From assembly GCA_046233135.1 (NCBI GenBank), contig JBJXHN010000003.1, forward strand, positions 558,001-622,000: a DNA stretch of 64,000 nt. The letters are read 5' to 3'. This DNA comes from JBJXHN01 sp046233135. Lineage in GTDB: Bacteria; Pseudomonadota; Alphaproteobacteria; Rhodospirillales; Rhodospirillaceae. Below are positions 24,467 to 33,397 of the stretch, piece by piece (position 1 is the stretch's first letter; each line of letters begins with the position of its first letter). The notes beneath the pieces were generated by a model. It made no database searches, was not told the origin of the DNA, and worked only from the letters and a program-made list of their open reading frames with translations. Position numbers and translations under genes: made by a program.

Positions 24467-26548
24467 TTACTTGCCGGCCAGGAACCATTGGGTCGGGCGG
24501 TAGGGGTAGGTCCAGTAGTAGTCGTAGGCCTTGGCGGTAAACTCGTGGAAGTTCTTCAGGTCATCGCGGCGCATGATCGGGTTGACCACATCGCCGACGG
24601 TGCCGATCTTCCACAGGTTCTTGACGTGAATATCGACGATCTCGGCTCCCAGGGCGTCGCTCTTTTCGCTGCCGATGGGGTACTGCAGAAACTCGGCGGT
24701 CAGGTCGTAGAGCTTTTTGACGTCGTCCGGCGGCTCGATGCCTTCCTTGCCGTCGGTGCGGTGCCATTCGGCCCAGGCGAAACCGGTGCCCGGCGAGAAG
24801 TAATCCCCGAACGGCGGCACCATGGAGGTCACGTCCTGGCTGATGGCCGGGGCGGAAATGCCGTCGTTCTTCCAGACCATCATGTCCAGGTCGTTGTTGT
24901 TGGCCCCGGAGCGGTATTCGTCGGAAGAGACTTCCTTCAGATCGACGCGGATGCCCAGGGCGCCCCAGTAGTCGCGCACCAGTTCATGCATGCGCACCGG
25001 CGCGCCCTGGTTGGAATAGACCAGGCGGATGATCAGCGGCTTGCCATCGAAGCGTTCCAGCACCCCGTCGCCGTCGCTGTCTTTCAGACCCATGTCGGCG
25101 ATCCGGGCCTTGGCGGCCTCGACGTCGAAATCGATCATGTAGGTCTTGTTGGCGTCGGTGACGAAATCGACGGTGGCCGGCTCGGCCGGGGTGGACTGCA
25201 TGGGCGTCCCCTGGCCCAGCACCACCACGTCGTTGATCTCGTCGCGGTTCATGCCCAGGGACAGGGCCTCGCGGAAGCGCACGTCCATGAAGATCTTGCG
25301 CAGTTCCGGGTCCTTGTGGGTCACGTTGAGGGCATAGAATACGTTCTCGCCCAGCGCCGGCTTCAGAAACACCTTGTAGCCGCCCTTGGACTCGTTTTCC
25401 TTCAGCAGGGGGTAATCCTCGATGAAGACGGCCTGTTCCTTGAAGGTCACTTCGCCGCTGGTGATCTTGAGGTTCTGGACTTCCTTGTCCTTGACGTATT
25501 CCTCGTCGATCTCGTTGATGTAGGGCAGTTGGTGACCGGCCGTGTCCACCATGTGGAAGTAGGGATTGGCGACCAGCTTGCGCCCCGTGGCCGTGTCGGC
25601 AACGACGATGTGGGCTTCCAGGGTCGGCACCACGCGGTCATCGGCCTGGGACAGCAGCGGCGTCGGCACGTCCTTCCAGTCCGATCCGCTGTAGTAGATC
25701 TTCAGCAGGTCGGGCCAGCCATCCAGGCCGCGCTCTTTGGCCAGCTTGTCGGCGTCCGGGTTCAGGTCGCCGTGGAACTGGGCCAGGACGTGCTTGGGCT
25801 GGAAGGGCTGCCCGAAGTCGACGGCGAAGCGGTTGATGATGCCCGGGGTCGGCACGGCGAAGGTGAAGCGCACCTCGGTCGGGGACAGGGCCTCCACGGT
25901 CATCGGCTTGCCGCCGAACAGCCAGCGGTCGGGCGTCTGCGGGTAGACGTTTTCGTTCAGGATCAGGTCATTGTACCAGAAGACGATATCCTCGGCCGTG
26001 AACGGCGCGCCGTCCGACCACTTGTGGCCGTCGCGCAGCTGCATGGTCAGCTGGGTGTAATCATCGTTCCACTGCCAGCCCTTGGCCACGTTCGGCACCA
26101 CGGTCTTCAGGTCGTCGCTGTAGGCCACCAGGTTCACGTGACGTACCGACAGAAGGTCGGACGTGCCGGATTCCGTCCCCTTGGACAGGCCCTTCAGGGT
26201 ACCGCCGTAGGTGCCGATCTGGTCATAGGGGGCGATGACCAGCGGTTCGGCGGGCAGGCGCTCGGCCACCGGCGGCAGGGCCGGATTGCCGGTAATGCGG
26301 CCGTTCAGATCGGCAATGGACGGATTGTCCGAGAAGCTCAGGGTGCAGTCGGCCTTGTCCTGGAACTCGGCCAGTTCGAACTGCATCGGATAGGCGCTTT
26401 CCAGCCCTTTCATGTCGGCGGCGGTGGCGGCGGGACAGTCGGCGGCAGCGGCCGGCAGGGCACCGGCGGTCATCAGAACGGCAGCCCCCACCGACGTCAG
26501 GCAGAGCCGACGGAACGAGGGGCTGTGTTTGGCTTTCAGGCCGGACAT
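24467..26548 (-). CDS. ABC transporter substrate-binding protein (SBP_bac_5 family)
   Basis: The protein has 693 residues. A signal peptide (basic MSGLKAKHSPSFRR, hydrophobic core, ALPAAAA) is followed by a family 5 extracellular solute-binding domain with LRDGHKWSDGAPFTAEDIVF, the hallmark of oligopeptide/nickel/dipeptide binding proteins. It is longer than typical DppA (about 530) and resembles the large sugar/peptide types. ATG at 26548 follows GGGAGACC; an ATG 8 codons upstream is less good. It is the first gene of the leftward operon and should set ligand specificity, which I cannot read from sequence. Nearby phosphonatase genes suggest an organophosphonate. Confidence 0.88.
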   Translation of the reverse strand: MSGLKAKHSPSFRRLCLTSVGAAVLMTAGALPAAAADCPAATAADMKGLESAYPMQFELAEFQDKADCTLSFSDNPSIADLNGRITGNPALPPVAERLPAEPLVIAPYDQIGTYGGTLKGLSKGTESGTSDLLSVRHVNLVAYSDDLKTVVPNVAKGWQWNDDYTQLTMQLRDGHKWSDGAPFTAEDIVFWYNDLILNENVYPQTPDRWLFGGKPMTVEALSPTEVRFTFAVPTPGIINRFAVDFGQPFQPKHVLAQFHGDLNPDADKLAKERGLDGWPDLLKIYYSGSDWKDVPTPLLSQADDRVVPTLEAHIVVADTATGRKLVANPYFHMVDTAGHQLPYINEIDEEYVKDKEVQNLKITSGEVTFKEQAVFIEDYPLLKENESKGGYKVFLKPALGENVFYALNVTHKDPELRKIFMDVRFREALSLGMNRDEINDVVVLGQGTPMQSTPAEPATVDFVTDANKTYMIDFDVEAAKARIADMGLKDSDGDGVLERFDGKPLIIRLVYSNQGAPVRMHELVRDYWGALGIRVDLKEVSSDEYRSGANNNDLDMMVWKNDGISAPAISQDVTSMVPPFGDYFSPGTGFAWAEWHRTDGKEGIEPPDDVKKLYDLTAEFLQYPIGSEKSDALGAEIVDIHVKNLWKIGTVGDVVNPIMRRDDLKNFHEFTAKAYDYYWTYPYRPTQWFLAGK

Positions 26549-26761
26549 GAACTGGTCTCCCGGTTTTGGCATGACGTGGGTCGGCGATGGAGGCGGGTGG
26601 GCCGAAAGACGCCGCGGCGCGCGCCGCCCGATCGAAGGCCCAACAGAAGAAAGGGGCGGTCAAACCGGAACCGATCCGATCACCCAGGGCCACGATGCCC
26701 CCGCCCCCGTCCAAAACCAAATGATCGTTCCGTGGCGTTTTGATTATGAGAATGTGATCTA

Positions 26762-26811
26762 ATATAAATTATATTTATATGCTAACACCTCGGCCTTATA
26801 ACCATTGGTTA
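26762..26811. promoter_or_regulatory. LysR-type operator region between lysR and the ABC operon
   Basis: TAACCATTGGTTA (26799-26811) is a perfect palindrome that fits the T-N11-A box of LysR-type regulators. A second inverted repeat, ATATAAAT-N3-ATTTATAT, occupies 26762-26780 in a strikingly AT-rich patch. Both lie between the divergent genes, 28 bp or more before the lysR start. Confidence 0.6.
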
Positions 26812-26839
26812 GAAGGTGATAGCGGGAAAGAACGCCTCC

Positions 26840-27760
26840 ATGAGCCTGTCCCACGCCCAGATGCGGGCGTTTAATGCGGTGGTCCGGGAAGGATCGGTCT
26901 CGCGCGCGGCTGTCACCTTGGGCCTCAGCCAGCCGGCGGTGACCACACAGGTGCGCAAGCTGGAGTCCGCCTATGGAGTGCAGCTGTTCGAGCGCACGGC
27001 CGAGGGCGTGACCCCCACCGCCCTGGGCCGGCGGCTGTATGCGCTGACCCAGCAGGTGGACGATGTGGAGCAGGCGGCCACGGCCCTGCTGGAAGCCGGC
27101 GCCCACGCCCCCCAGGCGCTGCGCATCGCTACTCCCTCGCCCCAGGTCTTCATGCCGCTGATCGCCGCGTTCAAAGCCGCCTATCCCTCGGTCAACGTCT
27201 CCGTCCGCCTGGGCAGCACGGGCGAGGCGGTGGATCTGCTGCACGACCGTCAGGTGGACGTGGGCCTTCTGCATCTGGAAACCCACGACGAGCGCTTTTC
27301 CCAGCTGCCCTATCGCCCGCAACGGCTCCATGCCCTGCTGCCCCGGGACCACCCCCTGGCCGCCCGTGACGCGGTGACCCTGGCCGAGCTGGCGGCCGAA
27401 CCGATGGTGACGCGCTCCGGCCCCTCGCTGACCCAGGCGATGGGGGACCGGGCGATGGGCGCGGCCGGGCTGGCGCCGGAACCGGTGCTGGTGCTGGAAA
27501 CCCGTGAAGCGGTGCGCGAGGCGGTGGCGGCGGGGATCGGGGTCGGGTTCATGCTGCACAACGATCGTGCCCCCGACCCCCGTTTGGTCGACCGCCCCAT
27601 CCGCGGCGCCGGGGAAGAGGCCTGGGAAGCGGTCGTCTGGCTGCGCGCCCGCGACCGCCTGCCGGCCATCCGCACCTTCGCGCGCCTCGCCGGCCGGCTG
27701 GCGGAGACGGAAACGTCCGCTACCCCGACCGGCGGCGAAGCCACCATTCTTGACGCCTGA
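26840..27760 (+). CDS. LysR-family regulator, probably of the phosphonate/ABC operon
   Basis: The protein has 306 residues with the LysR helix-turn-helix at the N terminus (MRAFNAVVREGSVSRAAVTL, then LSQPAVTTQVRKLE) and a periplasmic-binding-like effector domain. I chose ATG at 26840; a GTG 24 bp upstream would place the start nearer the operator. It is divergent from the transporter-phnX operon, the classic arrangement for LysR control of the neighbour. LysR proteins accompany many aminoethylphosphonate clusters, so the effector may be that compound; this is inference. Its 3' end overlaps a doubtful small reverse frame. Confidence 0.9.
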   Translation: MSLSHAQMRAFNAVVREGSVSRAAVTLGLSQPAVTTQVRKLESAYGVQLFERTAEGVTPTALGRRLYALTQQVDDVEQAATALLEAGAHAPQALRIATPSPQVFMPLIAAFKAAYPSVNVSVRLGSTGEAVDLLHDRQVDVGLLHLETHDERFSQLPYRPQRLHALLPRDHPLAARDAVTLAELAAEPMVTRSGPSLTQAMGDRAMGAAGLAPEPVLVLETREAVREAVAAGIGVGFMLHNDRAPDPRLVDRPIRGAGEEAWEAVVWLRARDRLPAIRTFARLAGRLAETETSATPTGGEATILDA

Positions 27761-27935
27761 GCAGGAGCACCCCGACAAGAACGAAAGCAATGCCCGCAAC
27801 AAGTAGGTGCCAAACCGCACCGGCCGCGCGGATCAAGACCGAACGGGCGGGAGTGTCCTCCGCAACATAAGCTTCCACTTTTCCGGGCAACTCCACCCCT
27901 CGCCTGACGCCTTCGTATGGATCGGTGCCCGACAA
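27720..27935 (-). CDS. Doubtful small membrane protein downstream of the DUF4123 gene, 71 aa
   Basis: A reverse frame ends in one clear membrane helix (about residues 40-60, LLVAGIAFVLVGVLLL) flanked by a basic tail (RRQEWWLRRRSG). The only start candidates are TTG at 27935 and a later GTG; neither has a convincing ribosome binding site. It occupies the place where an effector gene usually follows a VgrG-DUF4123 pair, and overlaps the lysR 3' end by 41 bp. It could be a real small inner-membrane protein, the end of a decayed gene, or chance. Confidence 0.3.
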   Translation of the reverse strand: MSGTDPYEGVRRGVELPGKVEAYVAEDTPARSVLIRAAGAVWHLLVAGIAFVLVGVLLLRRQEWWLRRRSG

Positions 27936-27990
27936 TCCCGATTTATCCCGCTTCTGCCATGAGCCCCCCAATTGCGGCTCGCAGTGCGGC

Positions 27991-28464
27991 TCAATCTCTC
28001 GAAAAGTAAAAAACTTCCCCACTCTCCGATATCGCCGAGTATTCCACCACGGGTCCAAAAAACTCTGCCTTCTGATCAGGTTCCATACTAGGGACGAAGG
28101 GGATCAGCACTCTCGGATCATAAAACCGAAAGAACACGGCGCGCCCATCCGGCAAGATCACCTTGGTAAATTTTCTCAAATGCCGGCGAATCTCTGTGAA
28201 TTTTGCGGAAGAAGAGAGAAATATCCCACCGTTTTGCGGCAGGGCCTTTTCCAAAACCCAATCACAAAAGGGATCATCCCATTCCAAGGCCACCAAATAG
28301 GGAGCCGCCGCCTGCAAGGGCGGATCAAGACGCCCCATGTACAAACAAATGGCATGGGGGGCATAGCGGTCCAGGCGTTTCAGCAAGTCGGGCAACGCCG
28401 CCCCATCCAGCACGGCGAATACATCCTCACGCCGCTTCTCAAAGTGACTTCTTAGAGTATCCAC
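27991..28464 (-). CDS. DUF4123 T6SS effector-loading adaptor
   Basis: The 157-residue protein matches the DUF4123 pattern: YAPHAICLYM, an ALEWDDPFCDWVL segment, then LRKFTKVILPDGRAVFFRFYDPRVL. DUF4123 proteins (Tap/TEC) bind VgrG and carry a specific effector to it. It follows vgrG by 39 bp, as usual. The expected effector gene downstream is missing: the next 230 bp holds only a doubtful small frame and then the convergent lysR. It may serve an effector encoded elsewhere or be a leftover. Confidence 0.85.
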   Translation of the reverse strand: MDTLRSHFEKRREDVFAVLDGAALPDLLKRLDRYAPHAICLYMGRLDPPLQAAAPYLVALEWDDPFCDWVLEKALPQNGGIFLSSSAKFTEIRRHLRKFTKVILPDGRAVFFRFYDPRVLIPFVPSMEPDQKAEFFGPVVEYSAISESGEVFYFSRD

Positions 28465-28503
28465 CTTTTTGCCCCCATCGTTGATCCCGGTCAGTCGCTC
28501 CTA

Positions 28504-30564
28504 TCAACTATTCCGGCAATCTTCGCAGAATGGAAAACCAGTGCGCGCAGCGTCTTTCAGCAAAGCCGCTACCTGCTCGCTGCCGATCTGCTGCCGGGGT
28601 ATTTCATGGGAAGGCAGACTTGCCGTTGTCCGTTCTCCGGCCTCCGCTTCGTCCGCCACGGCGGCCTCTTCCGGAACATCCGGCTGGCTGCCAGACCCGG
28701 ACTGCGGGGATCCGCCGCTGTTGATCTTTACTACGGGACCCGAAATCCAAATTCCCGACGGAGTGAGGGAAATGAAGCTTCCGCCCACCTTGAGCGAAAT
28801 ATTCGTCCCCGCTTCCACGACGACCTTTATCCCGGCTTTCACATGAACTTCCTGACCGGCATCCAAGGCATCAAGGGTCGCGACTTTGGTGTGGCGCTCC
28901 TCTCCCACAGTGACCGAAACGACCCCCTTGACCTCCGTCCGATCATCTCCGTCAACGCGGTGATGCCGGTCTTCCTTGACGCACTCCAACTGATTGTTTT
29001 TCACGATCAGGTGGCGATTGTAGCCGATCCATTCCCGGCTCGTATTCTTCACCCGCGTATCCATATCTCGTTCGGACCGCAGAAAGACCTGCTCCTGTCC
29101 CTTCTGGTCTTCGAAACGAAGCTCGTTGAATCCGCCTTCTCCGTTATCGGTCTTGATTGCCGATACCAGGGACTTCTCTTCACCGTTATAGGGAGGCATG
29201 GCCTCGCCATTGTAGACGCGGCCGGTGATCAGAGGGCGGTCCGGATCGCCTTCGAGAAACTCGACGATCACTTCCTGCCCGATACGGGGATGAAACAACG
29301 TCCCCCACCGCTTGCCCGCCCAATGCTGTGCAACCCGGACCCGGCAGGAAGACGTTTCCTTGCGATCCCAGAAGAAATGAACCATCACGCGCGCATACTT
29401 GTCAGCGTCGACCATTTGCCCCGCACCCCCGACCACGATTGCGGTTTGGGGGCCTGCGATACGCGGCCGGGGCGTCATACTTGCTGATCGGAACGGCACC
29501 TCGGAGCGAATGACCTCGCAAGAGACCTCACACAGCACGTCCTGCGCGTTGCTGCCTCCGCTCTCAAAAGGATCCTCTTCCAGAACATAAGAGACTCCGA
29601 TGATCAGGTACTCCCGATTCATCGATGCCAGCGGATGCTCTTCCAGGCGAACAAGTCCGCCAGCGGCCAAGCCGCGGCAATTCCCTTCGGCTTCGGCCAC
29701 ACGCTGTCGGCAGGTCTGCTCCTCCCGCCGGATCCGGGCCAGCTTCTGTCCTTCTCCGATATCCTCGTACTCACCCGGATAATCATAGATTTCCATATCC
29801 GACAGATCGTACGCTCCGGGCATCGCGTTGCGCGCCAACAAGTCAGCCCTAGGGCGCAAGTAATTGTAGTCCTTGTGGGCATAGACACCGCTGCAGACCT
29901 CTGCCCGCTCCACCCAATTCCACACCCCCTCCATGCGGGTTTCTATAAAGTCTTTCTGAGGCCCCATTTTGACGCTCCCATATCCGGGAAACGGCAGATG
30001 AGCTGCCAAACCGTCAGCCAACACCATATGGTGCCGCCCATTTTCATGCCGGAAGAAATAATATATACCGTACTGCTCCATCAGCCGGCTTATGAAGGCA
30101 AAATCAGTCTCTCGATACTGAACGACATACTCCAGGGTCGGATAGCTTCCACTCAAGGAATCCTCAAAGTCACCAAACCCCTTTTCACGCATAATCTTCT
30201 TGATGATGTCGACAACGGACTCGTCATTGAAAATACGACAATTTGCTGTCTTATCAAGAAACCACAACCAGGGATGAAGAACCATCCGATAGACAGCATA
30301 GCGGCCTTCTCCACCCACGTACCCAAAGCTCACGACCATCGCATTGAAATAGCGGGGAGCTTCGGTGGAGGTTTCCAGCCTGACGGTGATGTTCTTCCCT
30401 AAAATGGAGTCCGAATCGATATCATCCCGCTCAGACAAGACAACAACGTCTCCAGTAAAAAGTCGCCCAAGTTCCTCTCGCCACGTCATATTGCGCAAGA
30501 CGAATACATCATCCCCTAATGGACAGGAGATGGAAATTTGCCGATATCCCTGATTTAAGGCCAC
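28504..30564 (-). CDS. vgrG: T6SS spike protein VgrG (TssI)
   Basis: The protein has 686 residues with the gp27-like part (about 1-380, e.g. YETDFAFI-like VQYRETDFAFISRLMEQYGI and YYFFRHENGRH) and the gp5 OB-fold part (HFFWDRKETSSCRVRVAQ, GWGTLF-like KRWGTLFHPRIGQEV). A short beta-helix needle follows. The last 70 residues are an acidic, disordered stretch ending in CEDCRNS, not a recognisable toxin. It starts with GTG at 30564 behind GAGAGGGA. It caps the Hcp tube and, with the PAAR-like protein and DUF4123 adaptor, delivers effectors. Confidence 0.95.
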   Translation of the reverse strand: MALNQGYRQISISCPLGDDVFVLRNMTWREELGRLFTGDVVVLSERDDIDSDSILGKNITVRLETSTEAPRYFNAMVVSFGYVGGEGRYAVYRMVLHPWLWFLDKTANCRIFNDESVVDIIKKIMREKGFGDFEDSLSGSYPTLEYVVQYRETDFAFISRLMEQYGIYYFFRHENGRHHMVLADGLAAHLPFPGYGSVKMGPQKDFIETRMEGVWNWVERAEVCSGVYAHKDYNYLRPRADLLARNAMPGAYDLSDMEIYDYPGEYEDIGEGQKLARIRREEQTCRQRVAEAEGNCRGLAAGGLVRLEEHPLASMNREYLIIGVSYVLEEDPFESGGSNAQDVLCEVSCEVIRSEVPFRSASMTPRPRIAGPQTAIVVGGAGQMVDADKYARVMVHFFWDRKETSSCRVRVAQHWAGKRWGTLFHPRIGQEVIVEFLEGDPDRPLITGRVYNGEAMPPYNGEEKSLVSAIKTDNGEGGFNELRFEDQKGQEQVFLRSERDMDTRVKNTSREWIGYNRHLIVKNNQLECVKEDRHHRVDGDDRTEVKGVVSVTVGEERHTKVATLDALDAGQEVHVKAGIKVVVEAGTNISLKVGGSFISLTPSGIWISGPVVKINSGGSPQSGSGSQPDVPEEAAVADEAEAGERTTASLPSHEIPRQQIGSEQVAALLKDAARTGFPFCEDCRNS

Positions 30565-30626
30565 GGCTGTTCCCTCTCGAATGATGCTTGCGCTTCTGTC
30601 AGCCAGCGATTACGTCCCACCATCTC

Positions 30627-33359
30627 TCATTCACCCACACCGGGGGCGGCGTCAGGCTCGGGTGTCCTATCGGAGACCGGTCCGAACGTGTAGGTAAACT
30701 GCCCCTCTTTGACGCCCACATGCACCCGCTCCAGTTGTTCTCGATCCATTGCCTTCAGCAGCAAGGTTCGACTGATGGACGGCAGCAGGGTATTTGTCAG
30801 GATTGCGTCGATCATTCGCCCCCCGCTTTCGACCTCCTTGCACCGGGCAACGACCAAGTCCACCACGGCATCGTCATAAACCATGGGAACAGCGTGGACG
30901 CCCTGCAACCTTTGGACGATACGATCAAGCTGAAGGCGCGTAACAGACCGAAGCATTCCGTCCGACAGGGGGTAATAGGGAACAACGACCAGCCGCCCCA
31001 ACAGTGCCGCCGGGAAGACCTTTAGCAACTCAGGCCGCAGTGCCGTGGCCAGCCCCTCCGGCTCTGGTGCGGTTTCGTCATCCTCGCACAAGGACATCAC
31101 AAGATCACTGCCGACATTCGATGTCAGGAGAATCAACGTATTCCGAAAATCGATCGCCCTTCCTTCCCCATCTTCCATCACCCCCTTGTCGAAGACCTGG
31201 AAGAAGATTTCATGGACATCGGGGTGCGCTTTTTCGACTTCGTCCAGCAGTACGACGCTATGCGGCCGACGCCGGACAGCTTCGGTCAGTACTCCGCCTT
31301 CCCCATACCCCACATATCCTGGCGGTGCCCCCTTCAAGGTCGAAACCGTATGAGCCTCCTGGAATTCGCTCATGTTAATGGTCACGAGATTATGCTCGCC
31401 GCCGTACAGGGTTTCGGCAAGGGCCAGAGCGGTTTCCGTTTTGCCGACGCCACTGGGGCCACATAGCATGAAGACGCCGACGGGACGGGACGGATTATCC
31501 ATGCCGGCCCTGGCCGTTTCCACGCGCCGGGCAATCATGGCAAGGGCATCGTCCTGACCGATCACGCGTTTGCTCAAATGGCTCCCCAGTTCGAGAACCA
31601 CCGCCAGTTCGTCCCGCACCATGCGGCCCACGGGAACCCCGGTCCAGTCGGACACCACAGCGGCGACGGCCTGTTCGTCCACCGTCGGCAATACCAGGGG
31701 ATCATCCCCCTGCACGGTCCGCAAATCCGCTGTCAACCGCTTCAGGGTCTCCGACAGCCCCGCTGAATCACCGGCACCTGCACCCGCTCCTTCTTCAGGA
31801 GCGTCCGGATTGATGACCGCCTCCCGCAGAGTGGCACGGACGGCGAAAATCTGTTCAACGATGCCCTTTTCCCGCTCCCAGCGCGCGTCCAGAACCGACC
31901 GTTCCGCCTCGAGATCCCCCAGCGCCCCTTCGCAGGCCCGCAGGCGGTCGGCAACCTCCATTCCCATGGCAGCCTCGCGGCGCAGGATCTCCAACTCGGT
32001 CCGCAGGGCGTTTGTCCGGCGACGGTTCTCTTCCAGAGACGCAGGTGTGGCGTGCTGGCTGACGGCTACCCGCGCGCAGGCCGTATCCAGCAGGCTGATG
32101 CTCTTGTCCGGCAACTGACGGGACGGAATATAACGGACAGACAGGGCGACAGCCGCCACCAAGGCTTCGTCAAAGATCAAAACGTTGTGATGCTTTTCCA
32201 GCGTCGCCGCCAGATGCCGCATCATTTCCGTAGCATCGGCCTCATTGGGCTCTTCCACCTTGACCACATGGAACCGGCGGGTCAGGGCCGGGTCTTTCTC
32301 AATATGCTTCTTGTATTCCGCCCATGTGGTCGCCGCGATGGTGCGAAGGCTGCCCCGCGCCAGGGCCGGCTTCAGAAGGTTCGCGGCGTCTCCGGTGCCT
32401 GCGGCGCCGCCCGCGCCGATCAGGGTGTGGGCTTCGTCCACGAACAGAATAACCGGCTCGGCAGAGGCTTCCACGTCCTGGATGACCTGACGCAACCTGT
32501 TCTCGAACTCTCCCTTCATGCTCGCGCCAGCCTGGAGTAGGCCGATATCAAGGGTTTTGATTCGCACGCCGAGCAGGGGGGGAGGAACATCGCCAGCCAC
32601 GACCCGCAGGGCCAGTCCTTCGACGATCGCTGTTTTCCCGACCCCGGCTTCCCCGGCCAGAAGAGGGTTGTTCTGCCGGCGCCGCAGCAGGATATCCACC
32701 AGCTTCCGTATCTCGCTGTCCCTGCCGACCACCGGGTCGAGCCCGCCCTCCCGCGCCTTATCAGTCAGGTCGATGCTGTACTTGGCCAGAGCCTCCCCGC
32801 TGCCCTGGACGCCACCCCGCCCGAGAGCGCTGCCGGCTCCCTCCACCGGGGCCGCGCCCACGCCGAACGCCGAGTCCGTACGTTCGGGAGAGTCCCCCAG
32901 AATGTCCTCGAAATGCGCGCTCAAGACATCCGTGCGCACGGCGGCGAACTGCCCGCTGATATCCAGGAAATGCTGAGACAAACCACGCGTCGCCATGCCC
33001 GCATAAAAAACGTGGCCAGTGCGGATAACCGATTCACCGAACTTCAACGTGGTGTACATCCACGTTTCTTCCAGCATCTCTTCCATCTTTGACGAAATAT
33101 CGAATGTACCGTCGGAGGACTTTGGAAGGCGATCGATATGGCCGGTCAAATCCCTGGCCAGAGCGGATTCATTCAGGCCGAAGTGCCTGATAATCCGCAA
33201 AATATCGGAATCGGGTTCCTGCAGGATTTGCCAGAGCCAATGACCGATCTCGACATACGCATTTCCCCGCATGCGACAGAAGGTCGTTGCGGATTCCATC
33301 GCGCTGAATCCCAAGGAAGACAGCCGTTCAAAAACAACCTTCCGACTAAATTTGGCCAC
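30627..33359 (-). CDS. tssH: T6SS sheath-disassembly ATPase ClpV (TssH)
   Basis: The 910-residue AAA+ protein has an N-terminal domain (1-160), a first ATPase domain with Walker A GEAGVGKTA (236-244) and Walker B VILFVDEAHTLIG, a middle coiled-coil (about 440-540), and a second ATPase domain with GPSGVGKTE near 640 and LLDEVEKAHPDVHEIF. The ClpV-type linker after the N domain separates it from ClpB. It recycles contracted TssB-TssC sheaths. The start is GTG at 33359. It follows tssG by 38 bp. Confidence 0.95.
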   Translation of the reverse strand: MAKFSRKVVFERLSSLGFSAMESATTFCRMRGNAYVEIGHWLWQILQEPDSDILRIIRHFGLNESALARDLTGHIDRLPKSSDGTFDISSKMEEMLEETWMYTTLKFGESVIRTGHVFYAGMATRGLSQHFLDISGQFAAVRTDVLSAHFEDILGDSPERTDSAFGVGAAPVEGAGSALGRGGVQGSGEALAKYSIDLTDKAREGGLDPVVGRDSEIRKLVDILLRRRQNNPLLAGEAGVGKTAIVEGLALRVVAGDVPPPLLGVRIKTLDIGLLQAGASMKGEFENRLRQVIQDVEASAEPVILFVDEAHTLIGAGGAAGTGDAANLLKPALARGSLRTIAATTWAEYKKHIEKDPALTRRFHVVKVEEPNEADATEMMRHLAATLEKHHNVLIFDEALVAAVALSVRYIPSRQLPDKSISLLDTACARVAVSQHATPASLEENRRRTNALRTELEILRREAAMGMEVADRLRACEGALGDLEAERSVLDARWEREKGIVEQIFAVRATLREAVINPDAPEEGAGAGAGDSAGLSETLKRLTADLRTVQGDDPLVLPTVDEQAVAAVVSDWTGVPVGRMVRDELAVVLELGSHLSKRVIGQDDALAMIARRVETARAGMDNPSRPVGVFMLCGPSGVGKTETALALAETLYGGEHNLVTINMSEFQEAHTVSTLKGAPPGYVGYGEGGVLTEAVRRRPHSVVLLDEVEKAHPDVHEIFFQVFDKGVMEDGEGRAIDFRNTLILLTSNVGSDLVMSLCEDDETAPEPEGLATALRPELLKVFPAALLGRLVVVPYYPLSDGMLRSVTRLQLDRIVQRLQGVHAVPMVYDDAVVDLVVARCKEVESGGRMIDAILTNTLLPSISRTLLLKAMDREQLERVHVGVKEGQFTYTFGPVSDRTPEPDAAPGVGE

Positions 33360-33397
33360 GTCCCACCCCCTTGTTTGCCCCCCCCCAGGTCCCCCGA

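Noticed and set aside
23996..26743. A 915-codon open frame antisense to the ABC binding protein gene
   Set aside because: Its Gly/His/Val/Asp-rich composition is that of a shadow produced by GC-rich third positions; the sense frame has clear family motifs and a signal peptide.
28465..28720. A toxin domain at the VgrG C terminus
   Set aside because: The tail is about 70 residues, acidic and low in complexity, with no catalytic motif; it is better read as a flexible adaptor-binding tail.
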